The notes under the pieces: generated by a model
Databases searched by the model: none
Seen by the model: the letters and a program-made list of their open reading frames with translations, nothing else
Told to the model about the DNA's origin: nothing
Shown here: positions 7,927 to 16,898 of the stretch, in pieces
Numbering within the stretch: position 1 is the first letter of the stretch
Layout: each line of letters begins with the position of its first letter
Source of the DNA: Seminavis robusta
Lineage: Eukaryota > Bacillariophyta > Bacillariophyceae > Naviculales > Naviculaceae
Direction: 5' to 3'
Assembly: GCA_903772945.1 (NCBI GenBank)
Contig: CAICTM010001342.1
Location: 1-31,194, forward strand
DNA length: 31,194 nt
Made by a program: the position numbers and the translations under genes

Positions 7927-10503
7927 ATGACCAATCCAACCCCATCCAACGACCAATATCAACATGACAGAGTCGACGGCACCCAATCGGACCGCCATTT
8001 TATCATCTATATCGTCTCGTTACCCTCTGAACTGATAGCAGCAGCGAAGGTTCCATCAAAATCCGTCAACTCTACAGTTCATAGCAACTGTTGGCTATCC
8101 AAGCGTAAACTACACGCATCACTAAGCCCTTTATCGATCTCATCATCTTCCAACCAACGCCCTTTCGACAGAGGGAAACCATCAACAGACGCTACGATGA
8201 ACGAACCGGCTACCACCAACGACAAAGCCTTACTAACCTCTGAGACGGCCAACAATACTACTGCCAAAGATTCCGACATCATTCCGAACGACTACGTTGA
8301 AACAAAAATTAACCCAAAAACGTTTGATATCTCCTCACAACTGAATGAATCTTATGCCACTGTCTCCAAACAACCCTTTCTAGCTCAATTTGGGGAAGGA
8401 CCTAGGTTCCTACATGATTGTCTGCAGAAGATGTCAAAAATTGCGGCCAAAATGACGTACCGTACAGACAAACTCACTGACCCCCAGATCCAAAACCTCA
8501 GTCGTCACGGCCTCACTGTAAGCAACTGGATTCTCGCTGCCTCCTGCGCTGCGACCAATGCAGATGTCTTCACCAAATACATCACCGAAAACCAAGACGC
8601 TGTGGCATTCAAAATATTCATCAATCGTCTCGCACACACTCCACCACAAGTCCTATTCCCTGGTCAAATCAAAAACAGCAGAATGAAAGCGTACAACGCA
8701 TCGAACGCTTGGTACGGTGCTATCCAGGCACTTGGAAGTTGGTACCAAAAAATCAAAAAACAGAAACAGCTTACGTTGCAGAACGCATGGTCGAAAAAAC
8801 CAAAAATCACACCGGCATCCACGTCGACAGACAAGCCCTCAACAAAACTCGTCAACTTCCAAGATGAATCCTCAACCAAAGCATCAGCTACTGCTATGGC
8901 AACAGCCACTAGCATGAATATCGATCGGCCTACACCTTCCACAAACCCACCACCAGCACAAACTCCAGCCCCTGCACCACCCCTGGCCCCACAAACCAAG
9001 GCAAAAACAACAGCTGAACAACGATACACGAAGACCCGTGTTACAATGAAATTCAAAATTCCCTCTACTGAGGACTCGGAGGGCAAAGGTGCCAATGAAG
9101 TGACTCTCAACCTTATTAAAAGCATGTTCATCGCCATGAAAGACCGCGAGGATTCTGTTGCAATTCTCCCATGGACCATCTCTGACATGAACAAGCTTCC
9201 GGCCATCACATCTATCCAACGATTCCCAGCCAAGATTTCAGAAATGAAGGCCTACACGGACCGTATCCGTCCCAAGAGCAATAGCACTTGCTGGTTCAAG
9301 ATGCACCTTGCAAGCAACGGAGATAAAGAACACTTTACAAGCTCCGACAAAAGTGACAACTCTGACTGGTTTGACGATAATGAATCTGCCGCATACTTCT
9401 GCACAGTACAAAACTCCGACGATCCAGTTTCATTGGGGGACTTCCTATTCTCCGGTGCTTTCTCAGATCCTGTTCGAATTGCGGATGTGATTCACAAAAT
9501 GTGTCAGACAACATACAATAAAACCCTCCACTTCGGCTGCAGAGTAAGGAAAGTCAAGGAAATAGACTCCACCCTGTCCAAACCTAGAGTCTGGACCATG
9601 GCAGACAATCAAATGGTACATATCGAAGTGGACCGGAAAGAGGCAAAAACCCTTCAGAAGATTCTCCACAAACACTTCAACAAGACGGACGATCCTAAAA
9701 TGCGCCCGGGCGGATACAATTTCAGAGTGCTACCTGATAAGAAACTTATTCTCTCAAGTCCCAAAGGTGAAAGAAGCCGTACAAAGATGCTCAAGAAACA
9801 CCAGGCAGTTGTTCAGTCACTGGTCCTGATCAAAGGCGAAGACATCAAAGAGCTGGACGAGGAATATTCCTTCCAAGGCGAATCTTTTACTCTCAGACGT
9901 GTTCTTCTGGAACTGACGTTTCCCCTGATAGCTGTTGACGCCGACGACGACAAGCAGCGCCCCTCTCTCTTTCACTCGGTTGATTGGGCAAGTGCTGGAG
10001 CTGACGCAGGCAAGGATATCATTTATTGCACGGCATACATGGATCAAGCCGATACTGCCGGCCAAATCCTTCAGATCCTCCCAGCATATGTCGAATTCTA
10101 TCTTAACCGTCAGGCTGTCACGAAGTGGTTCAACCACCAAGCAATTGATATCTGCAATGAAGTCACATTTGGTGCTGACGACGAAGGCAACTGGAATGGA
10201 GAATGGGAAACCTCTGAAGATGCCCTTCAGGAAGAACTCTTTGAAGAAGACATGGGCTATGATCTCCAAATCGATGGTCTTGACATCATCGATGATCGAT
10301 GCAACATCCTCACAACAGATGATGCGTCCTTCAACACATTCGGTACATCCTTTGGAGCGAACCGCCCCGGTGAGCCACTCCTCGAAGGACACACTATCAA
10401 CCCACCTGGAATGCAGCCAGAGGGCGCGGCAGCCCCTGCTGGTAATCCAGATTCTGAAACCACCGTGGAGGAGGAAGGTACTCCCGGTGGTATAGCCGCC
10501 TAG
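7927..10503 (+). CDS. LINE ORF1 protein (858 aa), probable RNA-binding or chaperone-type ORF1p of unknown fold
   Basis: A single uninterrupted frame of 858 codons starts at ATG 7927. An in-frame alternative is ATG 8197 (residue 91), where the sequence turns more typical ('MNEPATTNDKALL'). The first 90 residues could be translated leader. Residues about 140-285 are a helical region containing 'GLTVSNWILAASCAATNADV'. Residues about 290-380 are a Lys/Ser/Thr then Pro/Ala-rich linker. A second globular region begins around residue 385 ('TRVTMKFKIPS') and runs to about 735. The C-terminus is acidic. No CCHC zinc knuckle and no clear RRM were found, which is unusual for the ORF1 of an RNase H-bearing LINE. 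In such elements ORF1p binds the element RNA; here that role is inferred from position only. The stop TAG (10501-10503) lies at the point where the ORF2 frame opens. Confidence 0.88.
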   Translation: MTNPTPSNDQYQHDRVDGTQSDRHFIIYIVSLPSELIAAAKVPSKSVNSTVHSNCWLSKRKLHASLSPLSISSSSNQRPFDRGKPSTDATMNEPATTNDKALLTSETANNTTAKDSDIIPNDYVETKINPKTFDISSQLNESYATVSKQPFLAQFGEGPRFLHDCLQKMSKIAAKMTYRTDKLTDPQIQNLSRHGLTVSNWILAASCAATNADVFTKYITENQDAVAFKIFINRLAHTPPQVLFPGQIKNSRMKAYNASNAWYGAIQALGSWYQKIKKQKQLTLQNAWSKKPKITPASTSTDKPSTKLVNFQDESSTKASATAMATATSMNIDRPTPSTNPPPAQTPAPAPPLAPQTKAKTTAEQRYTKTRVTMKFKIPSTEDSEGKGANEVTLNLIKSMFIAMKDREDSVAILPWTISDMNKLPAITSIQRFPAKISEMKAYTDRIRPKSNSTCWFKMHLASNGDKEHFTSSDKSDNSDWFDDNESAAYFCTVQNSDDPVSLGDFLFSGAFSDPVRIADVIHKMCQTTYNKTLHFGCRVRKVKEIDSTLSKPRVWTMADNQMVHIEVDRKEAKTLQKILHKHFNKTDDPKMRPGGYNFRVLPDKKLILSSPKGERSRTKMLKKHQAVVQSLVLIKGEDIKELDEEYSFQGESFTLRRVLLELTFPLIAVDADDDKQRPSLFHSVDWASAGADAGKDIIYCTAYMDQADTAGQILQILPAYVEFYLNRQAVTKWFNHQAIDICNEVTFGADDEGNWNGEWETSEDALQEELFEEDMGYDLQIDGLDIIDDRCNILTTDDASFNTFGTSFGANRPGEPLLEGHTINPPGMQPEGAAAPAGNPDSETTVEEEGTPGGIAA
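10496..10503 (+). promoter_or_regulatory. ORF1/ORF2 frame overlap; candidate +1 frameshift or reinitiation site
   Basis: The ORF1 frame ends gcc gcc TAG at 10501-10503. The ORF2 frame (+1 relative to ORF1) is closed by a TAG at 10493-10495 and open from 10496. No ATG occurs in the ORF2 frame before 10685, which is already inside the endonuclease domain. Hence ORF2 must be reached from ORF1 within these eight bases, or through a non-ATG start. The arrangement GCC-TAG-G, a stop codon in the A site, resembles known +1 sites such as antizyme in principle. The mechanism is inference. Confidence 0.5.
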
Positions 10504-13282
10504 GCATCCACGCTCTGCCAGAAGACAGCCCTGGCTACGAGCGAATCCGGAAAACTTAGGCCGTCAATCATCCAGTACCAACAACTTCTACAATGTCATT
10601 TCCCAGTCAAACCCATACTTCGGTAGCGCCCCCACTCCATTGGATTGGAATTCCCTTCGCATTGGTTGCATCAATGTGGACAACATGCCACTGTCTTCTT
10701 CTGAAGCCAAAAATTCCTCCTTCTTCACAGCCGTTGTCAACCTTCAACTAGATGTCACTCTCATGCAGGAGATCGGCGTCAATTGGTCCGCCGTCCACCG
10801 ACAGGATCAATGGTATGAACGTGTCAAAGATCAATTAGAACCACAGCAAACCAAGTCCTTCATGAGTTTCAACCGCCACGACTTAACCAACACCAAACAC
10901 CAATGGGGCGGAACAGGCATCTTGTCCCATGGAAAACTCTCACACTATTCTATGGGAGCTGGCTCCGACAAAGCACAACTCGGTCGTTGGACATGGGCTC
11001 GATACAGGGGCAAAGATAATATTGTTCTTCGATGTGTCAGTATCTACCAACCATGCGAGAACAAATCCGAGGCAACGTCAGTGTGGTCACAACATCGCCG
11101 GTACCTCCAGGAGCACAATGACGACCGTGATCCTCGAACAGCATTCATTGAAGACCTTGATGCAGAGCTAACTGCATGGATTGCTATGGGAGACCAAATT
11201 GTGGTTGCTGGAGATGTCAATGAATCCGTCTTCCACCACTCCATCACCAATTTGTTTTCAAGACACAACCTGAGACACCTCATTTTTGACAAGTATGACG
11301 CCACGAATGCCCCGACTACGTACTTACGTACTCAATCCAATAGGATTGTTGATGGAATGTGGGGCACTCCCAATATACACATCCAACAAGGAGGCTACCT
11401 TGAACCGGGTGACTTCCCTGGCAACCATTCTCTCCTCTGGATTGATATCTCGTATCGAACTGCTCTTGGACATCTTCCTCCAGATCCTACTTCTCCTCAA
11501 GCCCGTCGCCTCCAACTCCATGACTCACGGACAACCAAAAAATACTTGGACAAATATGAATCCCTGGTGGAACAGAAACATAATCTCCGTCTCCGGCAGT
11601 TCTCCCTGGAAGCTTCCACAACCTATGGCTACCAACTTTCCCCCTGCCAACAACAAGAAGCTGAAGCCATCGACTTCCTCAAGACCAAGAGTATGCTTCT
11701 GGCAGAGAAAAAATGCCGCAAGTTGAAGATGGGTCGAGTGGGCTTCTCTGAGGCCACCGAACAACCAAAGAAACGAATAGCTTTCTGGGAAATAGCTATC
11801 CGACGCAGGAAAGGACTGACAGTCAGCGTAAGCCAATGGAACCGGAAGAAACGTGAAGCCCAAATCAATGAACCCACCGCCCCTCTCTCCCTGGACACCA
11901 TGATACACAATCTTCAGCTGGCAAAGAAGGCATACCGGAAGGCAAAGAAACACCATAAAGAACACCGAATCCGCTTCCTTGACCAACTGAATCCCAAAGA
12001 CCGACAACGACTAAAACGCAAGGAAGCTCAGCGGGAACTTGCCAGGGCTGCCAAACGTATTACTGGGAAGGCAGCTTCCAAAAGTGTCACCAGGGTCGAA
12101 CACAATGGTCAAGAATGTACCACTCGAGCAGAGATTGAAGCTATCCTGGCGCAAGTCAATGAGTCCAAATACAGATCGTCCGAGGACACCCCCTTCCTTC
12201 AACCTCCCTTGCTGAGCGCTTTCGGCACTCAAGGGAACCTACCGGCTTCCAACCAAGTGTTAGCAGGCACATATCTTCCCCCAGTTGGCACCGACGTCTA
12301 TACGGCACTACTGCTTCAACATCTCCGTCGCCCGGAAGTCTCTGATTCGTCTCGACCCCATTTTCAACCCCGTACCAGGATTTCTACAGACCACCATATT
12401 CGAGGATGGAGGAAAGCAAAAGAGAAGACTGCTGCTGGCCTCTCCCGACTACACTTTGGCATGTTCAAAGCCCACATTCAACGGCGTCGCCTAGCTGAAA
12501 TTGATGCCTCTATGCGATCTGTAGCTTTCTCTACTGGATACTCCTACTCCCGGTGGAGAAAAGGATTAGATGTCCAATTACTGAAGAGGAAACGTGATTT
12601 TCGAGCAACAAAACTTAGAACAATTGGGATCCTCGAAGCTGACTTCAACATGAATAACAAAGTGGTGGGTGCTGATGCTATGCGTGCTGGCGAACGTGGA
12701 AAAGTTCTCACCCCGCATAACTATGGTGGTCGCAAGAAGCTCCGGGCAGTCGAAGTCAATATGAACCAACAGCTCACTTACAACAGTATCTGGGGGCGAA
12801 GAGGTCGTGCGATTATTATGTCAAATGATGCCAAAGGATGCTATGATCGAATTGCCCACGTCGTTCTGGATCTAGCCCTCCGTCGGCTTGGTACCCCGAA
12901 GCCTGCCCTCCAATCTATGATATCCACCATCCAGGAAATGACTCACCACGTTCAAACAGCTTTCGGTGTGTCAACCACATCATACGGCGGTCCACTACAG
13001 GCTGGAGTCCTCCCACCTCAAGGTGTTCTACAAGGGAATGGAGCTGGTCCAGCTGGATGGTTTGCTATCAGCACCGCGATGATCAATGCTATGTCTGCAA
13101 TGGGGTTTGGTTACTCTCAATGGTCACTCATCCAACAAAGAGCCATTGAAATTGTCTGCTTTGCCTTTGTGGACGACACCGATCTCATCCACTCCAATGA
13201 TGATCCTTCAACGTCCACCACTACTCTCATCCAACAAGCTCAAACGGCTCTCACAACTTGGCAAGGCCTGCTTCGAGCCACG
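10502..13282 (+). CDS. LINE ORF2, first part: APE-type endonuclease and reverse transcriptase (split by nested insertion)
   Basis: ORF2 makes and inserts the DNA copy of the element. The N-terminal endonuclease (about 10650-11470) shows 'IGCINVDNM' at its start. The catalytic Glu is in 'LMQEIG' (codon at 10769). 'AGDVNES' holds the Asp-Asn pair (codons at 11213 and 11219), and the final His is in 'GNHSLLW' (codon at 11426). A basic linker follows at about 11700-12080. The reverse transcriptase starts near 12390. It has 'SNDAKGCYDR' (motif A Asp at 12827), 'GVLQGNGAGPAGW' and 'FVDDTDL' (the two Asp at 13172 and 13175). The frame is open from 10496 with no ATG before 10685; a TTG at 10640 is the only near-cognate start. 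It is intact up to 13282, where a TG...CA insertion follows and brings a stop at 13322-13324. The continuation is at 13715. Confidence 0.9.
13279..13282. repeat. Left 4-bp duplication (cacg) of the nested LTR insertion
   Basis: cacg at 13279-13282 and 13711-13714 flank the 428-bp insertion. Four bases is at the short end for LTR retrotransposons (usually 4-6). Confidence 0.7.
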
Positions 13283-13710
13283 TGCAATACACGGCTCTTA
13301 GCCTTATTCGCGACTCGATCCTAGATAGGGTTTGAGTTCGACTCATGACCGAGTCTCTCGTGAATAGTCATTTGAGACAGGGTTCTCAATGACCGCGCTA
13401 GTCATACTAGGTTGATGATGAAACATCGCTCTAGATATTTAGCCAGCGTGGAGTACTTCCACGCTACTAGATCCAGGCTAGACAAACCTTCCACGCGTTC
13501 CGTTTTAGGATCGTGGAGAGACGTAGGATTACTACCACAACCTACTCTATCACACTTTATAGTCTCCCGCGGGAAGCCAGATCTACGATCCTTTGATGAT
13601 GATCTCTCTCGTTGATTAGTTTTCATAGCTTTCTAATCTCTCTCATAACTTTCATTCTCTCAAACTCAAAACACTCGAAAGATCTTTACACTAGCTTTTA
13701 GCGTAGTGCA
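13283..13710. mobile_element. 428-bp nested insertion, probable solo LTR, inside LINE ORF2
   Basis: The segment starts TGCAATACAC and ends GCGTAGTGCA. Its ends are imperfect inverted repeats (8 of the terminal 10 bases match) with the TG...CA termini of LTRs, and cacg is duplicated on both sides. Removing 13283-13714 (432 bp, 144 codons) joins codon ACG to GGT and yields 'GLLRAT' followed by 'GGNLAPEK', the uninterrupted RT sequence. The inside has no protein. It has a TATA-like tttatagt near 13557-13564. Its last 80 bases are rich in ct and ca words (tctcataactttcattctct, near 13641-13660), as seen in R-U5 regions. No primer-binding site or internal pol remains, hence 'solo'. A non-autonomous DNA transposon with 10-bp ends is the alternative. 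Orientation is not certain. Confidence 0.72.
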
Positions 13711-13714
13711 CACG
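13711..13714. repeat. Right 4-bp duplication (cacg) of the nested LTR insertion
   Basis: This is the second copy of cacg, directly after the terminal TGCA of the insertion. The ORF2 sense sequence resumes at 13715. Confidence 0.7.
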
Positions 13715-16645
13715 GGTGGTAACCTTGCTCCAGAAAAAAGTTACTGGTATCTTGTTGAGGTCCAGCGCTCCAATGGAGCATGGCAGTATGTACCACCGTC
13801 TCCCTCCCATCCGCCTCTATACCTCCAGAACTCTGCTGACCCCGTTCCACAACTACCAGTCACCAAAGCACAAGAGGCCTTGGGCATCCAAATTCGTCCT
13901 GATGGCGACATGGCGGATGAGTTTCAATACCTGCGTGACAAAGCTATCGAATGGAGTGACACTCTGAGGATCAAAAAGCTCCGTCGGTCAGAAGCATGGT
14001 ACTGCCTGACTAGCACGATTATGAAAACCATTGAGTATCCTCTTATGGCCACCTGCCTCTCTCGCTCTCAAGTTGATGACATTATGCGCCCTGTCCTACA
14101 AGCTGCTCTTCCACTAGCAGGACTACAGAAACGCCTCCCCCATAAACTTGTCTACGGCACTCTTCAATCACGTGGCTGTAATCTCAAAGACCCCTTCCAC
14201 CTACAGCTCATCCACCACCTCCAAGCAATTCTCCGACACTCCAACAGAGATACTCCATCGAGTGCCCTTCATCAGGAAAATATGGAACTGGTACAATGTC
14301 ATGTTGGGTCTAGCACATCCTTCTGGGACCTTCCATTCCCTCTCTATGGTGTTCTTGCTCCGAAAGGGTGGATGAGATTCACATGGCAATGTCTCTTTGA
14401 CACCCCCTTATCCCTTCGAGGCCCCGACATCACCATCCCATCCAAGCGTACTGCAGATCAACACCTCATGGATGTATTTATGTCATGCGAGTATCCTCCT
14501 GAAACTCTCTTGATCCTGAACGACTGTCGTCTCTTTCTCCAAGCCACCACCCTCTCAGACATCTGTACAGCTGATGGGACCTCCATTGAATCATCAGCGT
14601 GGAATGGAAAACCATCTGAACATCGCCGCCAGACACACTGGCCAAAGACCTACCGTCCCAACAACCAGTCAGGAAAATGGGACATCTGGCGTCAAGCAAT
14701 AAGAACTTCATTCCTCTTTCCACAAGCACACCACACTCGCCTCAAACAACCCCTGGGTCCATGGCTCAACAAGTATGATCAAGAATGGATTTGGTGGCGC
14801 CATCTTGCTAGTGATACACTCTACCGCCGGAAACTTGATGGATCTTGGTGTCAGTTCTCCAGAGCTCCACTCAGGTCTCGCATCCCCAAGTATACACACC
14901 CAACAGTGATCCACCAGGATGCCTTTCCTTCCAACTGCGTCCGTGTGAGTGTCGGCACATCTCCACGCTCAACATATGTGTCCCTCTTAAACTCAAGCTG
15001 TACCTCTGGCTACGTCTCCCCTGAGCCAAACACTCTCTCTGAAACACTTGCATCCTTACATCAAGATACCCACTGGGCTCTGTCAGCTATGTCTTACTCG
15101 GACGACGGCCTCACCATTGCTAATGCTCTAACCAACCACCAGGTCCTTGCAGTCAGTGACGGCTCGCTCAAACTAGGCCTCGGTACGTCAGCATTCGTCA
15201 TCGAAGCTACCAACAATCCATACCGTATCTCAGGTGCAAATCAAGTTCCAGGGCCCATACTCCCAGGAGACTCCCATCGATGTGAACTCGCCGGACTCTT
15301 CGCCATTGTGCTTACCATTCACTGTGTCTGCACCCACCACCAAATCTCCCATGGGTCTGCACGTATCGCCTGTGACAACCAACAGGCCATCCACCTTTTT
15401 GATCCCGAATACATCCCAGACCCAAACCACCGACACTTTGATCTTGTCTCAGCCATTCTATCCTACACCAGATTGACTCCAATCATGTGGGATGCCTTCC
15501 ACGTCAAGGGCCACCAGGATAACAAGTCTACTGCCACACAAACCCTCTCGAGAGCTGCTCAACTCAACATTGACATGGATCGGAAAGCAAAGCAATACTG
15601 GCGACACCTGTTCGTGCACAACCATAATCCTCCGTCCTTCGACCCTGCTTCCCTCCCCATTCACGGTGAAGGATGGCAACTATGGCAGGGCGACCAGAAA
15701 GTCATTAACCCATCCGTCAACAATCTATACAGTATCATTCAAGACCCAATATCTCAAAACTGGTGGATCCGCCATAACCATATACCCCCTCATCTCTCAA
15801 CTGAACTAGACTGGTCTAGCTCAGCTGACGCCACAGCTAGACTTCCTCTCAGCAAACAGAAATGGGCGTTGAAATCTGCATCTGCCAACTGTGGTGTGGG
15901 CACTACCCTGGTGGAATGGGGATATCAACAAGATGCCCAATGCCCTCGATGCGGCGAGCTTGAATCTACTGCTCACGTTTTCCGTTGTAGGGGTGAAGGA
16001 GCTAATGAAATTTGGACAAAAGGCATCCATCAGCTGCAAGTTTACCTCGACAACAACATGACAAACCCCCGCCTTTCCAGTCTCCTTGTCGATTGTCTAT
16101 CCCGGTGGCGAAATTTCCAACCAATCTCACCAGACTCATTTCATCCGTCCACCAGAGAATTGGTTCAACAACAACATCTCATAGGGTGGCAAAACCTTCT
16201 TGAGGGACTCCCTACCAAGCTATGGCGACGTATTCAACATGATTACTACTCTCAACAAGCTATCCGTCGCTCTAGCCGCCGGTGGATTCGAGGCCTCCTC
16301 CTCAAACTTCATCACCTTGGCTACAGTATGTGGAAACACCGCAATGACGTCAAACACAAGACTATTCGTCCTCGCCATCAACGTGCCAGACTTCTCCTTG
16401 ACCAAGAGATTGTTACTGAATACATTAAAGGCACCACACAACTACTCCCAGGTGATCACGGCATGTTACGCCACAATCTTGCTACACTGATTGCTAAACC
16501 ACCTTCCTTCAAAACGGCTTGGCTGCTCAATATTACTACAGCTCGACAACGATATCAACGCATTCAACAACACGACGACTCCTTATGCACCATCTCTGAG
16601 AATACTTCCCTCCTTCTACAGTGGATGCGCGGCATACCTCCTTGA
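13715..16645 (+). CDS. LINE ORF2, second part: RT thumb/connection, RNase H and CCHC zinc motif
   Basis: This is the continuation of the reverse transcriptase polyprotein. It begins 'GGNLAPEKSYWYL', the stretch that follows the YxDD region in diatom LINEs. An RNase H domain lies at about 15140-15600. Its acidic residues are in 'VSDGS' (Asp codon 15158), 'CELAG' (Glu codon 15284), 'ACDNQ' (Asp codon 15374) and 'NIDMDRKA' (Asp codons 15572 and 15578), with 'VKGHQD' between. RNase H removes the RNA strand during cDNA synthesis. A zinc-binding motif C-X2-C-X7-H-X3-C follows at 15941-15988 ('CPRCGELESTAHVFRC'). About 220 residues without a recognised domain close the protein at 16645. There is no independent start: the apparent GTG start at 13706 lies in the nested insertion. 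Joined to the first part it would make about 1,900 residues. All catalytic residues are present, so only the insertion inactivates it. Confidence 0.88.
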   Translation, partial: GGNLAPEKSYWYLVEVQRSNGAWQYVPPSPSHPPLYLQNSADPVPQLPVTKAQEALGIQIRPDGDMADEFQYLRDKAIEWSDTLRIKKLRRSEAWYCLTSTIMKTIEYPLMATCLSRSQVDDIMRPVLQAALPLAGLQKRLPHKLVYGTLQSRGCNLKDPFHLQLIHHLQAILRHSNRDTPSSALHQENMELVQCHVGSSTSFWDLPFPLYGVLAPKGWMRFTWQCLFDTPLSLRGPDITIPSKRTADQHLMDVFMSCEYPPETLLILNDCRLFLQATTLSDICTADGTSIESSAWNGKPSEHRRQTHWPKTYRPNNQSGKWDIWRQAIRTSFLFPQAHHTRLKQPLGPWLNKYDQEWIWWRHLASDTLYRRKLDGSWCQFSRAPLRSRIPKYTHPTVIHQDAFPSNCVRVSVGTSPRSTYVSLLNSSCTSGYVSPEPNTLSETLASLHQDTHWALSAMSYSDDGLTIANALTNHQVLAVSDGSLKLGLGTSAFVIEATNNPYRISGANQVPGPILPGDSHRCELAGLFAIVLTIHCVCTHHQISHGSARIACDNQQAIHLFDPEYIPDPNHRHFDLVSAILSYTRLTPIMWDAFHVKGHQDNKSTATQTLSRAAQLNIDMDRKAKQYWRHLFVHNHNPPSFDPASLPIHGEGWQLWQGDQKVINPSVNNLYSIIQDPISQNWWIRHNHIPPHLSTELDWSSSADATARLPLSKQKWALKSASANCGVGTTLVEWGYQQDAQCPRCGELESTAHVFRCRGEGANEIWTKGIHQLQVYLDNNMTNPRLSSLLVDCLSRWRNFQPISPDSFHPSTRELVQQQHLIGWQNLLEGLPTKLWRRIQHDYYSQQAIRRSSRRWIRGLLLKLHHLGYSMWKHRNDVKHKTIRPRHQRARLLLDQEIVTEYIKGTTQLLPGDHGMLRHNLATLIAKPPSFKTAWLLNITTARQRYQRIQQHDDSLCTISENTSLLLQWMRGIPP

Positions 16646-16880
16646 CAATAGAACCCCGTACTGGAAACTTACCTCTGGAGATGTTTTTTGAGGGAATCCT
16701 CTCCAATATACCTATCCTCAACGTCTCCTATCTTCTTATTCTGTGCAACCCAACATGATCTTCTAACATCCAAAGAGATGTTAGCTTAACCAGAGTGTTG
16801 TCAAAGTCTCCTCGAGACGACAAGTGATTAGACGAAGCCTTAGAGTAGTCAGTAAGCTTGTAAATGAGTCCGTTATTATT
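16646..16880 (+). other. LINE 3' untranslated region and ATT tail
   Basis: These 235 bases run between the ORF2 stop and the right target-site duplication. They contain no protein and no long poly(A). They end with cgttattatt, a short ATT-type tail, which many RNase H-bearing LINEs use in place of poly(A). The element's own RT presumably recognises this end when priming. Confidence 0.7.
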
Positions 16881-16898
16881 ACTTGCAGACATGAGACA
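16881..16898. repeat. Right copy of the LINE target-site duplication (18 bp)
   Basis: Identical to 7810-7827 (acttgcagacatgagaca). It directly follows the ATT tail of the element. Confidence 0.92.

Larger units (their letters stand above)
7828..16880 (+). mobile_element. Near-intact APE/RNase H-type LINE (non-LTR retrotransposon), 9053 bp with a nested LTR insertion
   Basis: The element is delimited by a perfect 18-bp target-site duplication. It has a 99-bp 5' leader (7828-7926), ORF1 (7927-10503), ORF2 (from the end of ORF1 to 16645) and a 235-bp 3' region ending in a short ATT-type tail (cgttattatt). Without the nested 428-bp insertion and its 4-bp duplication the element would be 8621 bp. 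ORF2 carries an APE-like endonuclease, RT, RNase H and a CCHC motif, the layout of I-type and related LINEs. Clade assignment needs a tree. Both reading frames are otherwise free of stops and the duplication is perfect, so the insertion is young. The layout resembles unnamed elements common in pennate diatoms (inference). Confidence 0.9.

Noticed and set aside
8664..9233. 189-codon minus-strand open frame opposite LINE ORF1
   Set aside because: It is antiparallel to the Pro/Ala-rich linker and globular part of ORF1. Its Val/Ala/Gly-rich content is what the complement of that composition gives.
9817..10392. 191-codon minus-strand open frame and overlapping 186-codon plus-strand frame inside ORF1
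   Set aside because: Both overlap the intact ORF1 and show no family pattern; shadow frames.
13706..13714. Independent start (GTG at 13706) for the second half of ORF2
   Set aside because: GTG is not a normal eukaryotic start, and it lies in the end of the nested insertion. The sequence is plainly the continuation of the reverse transcriptase.
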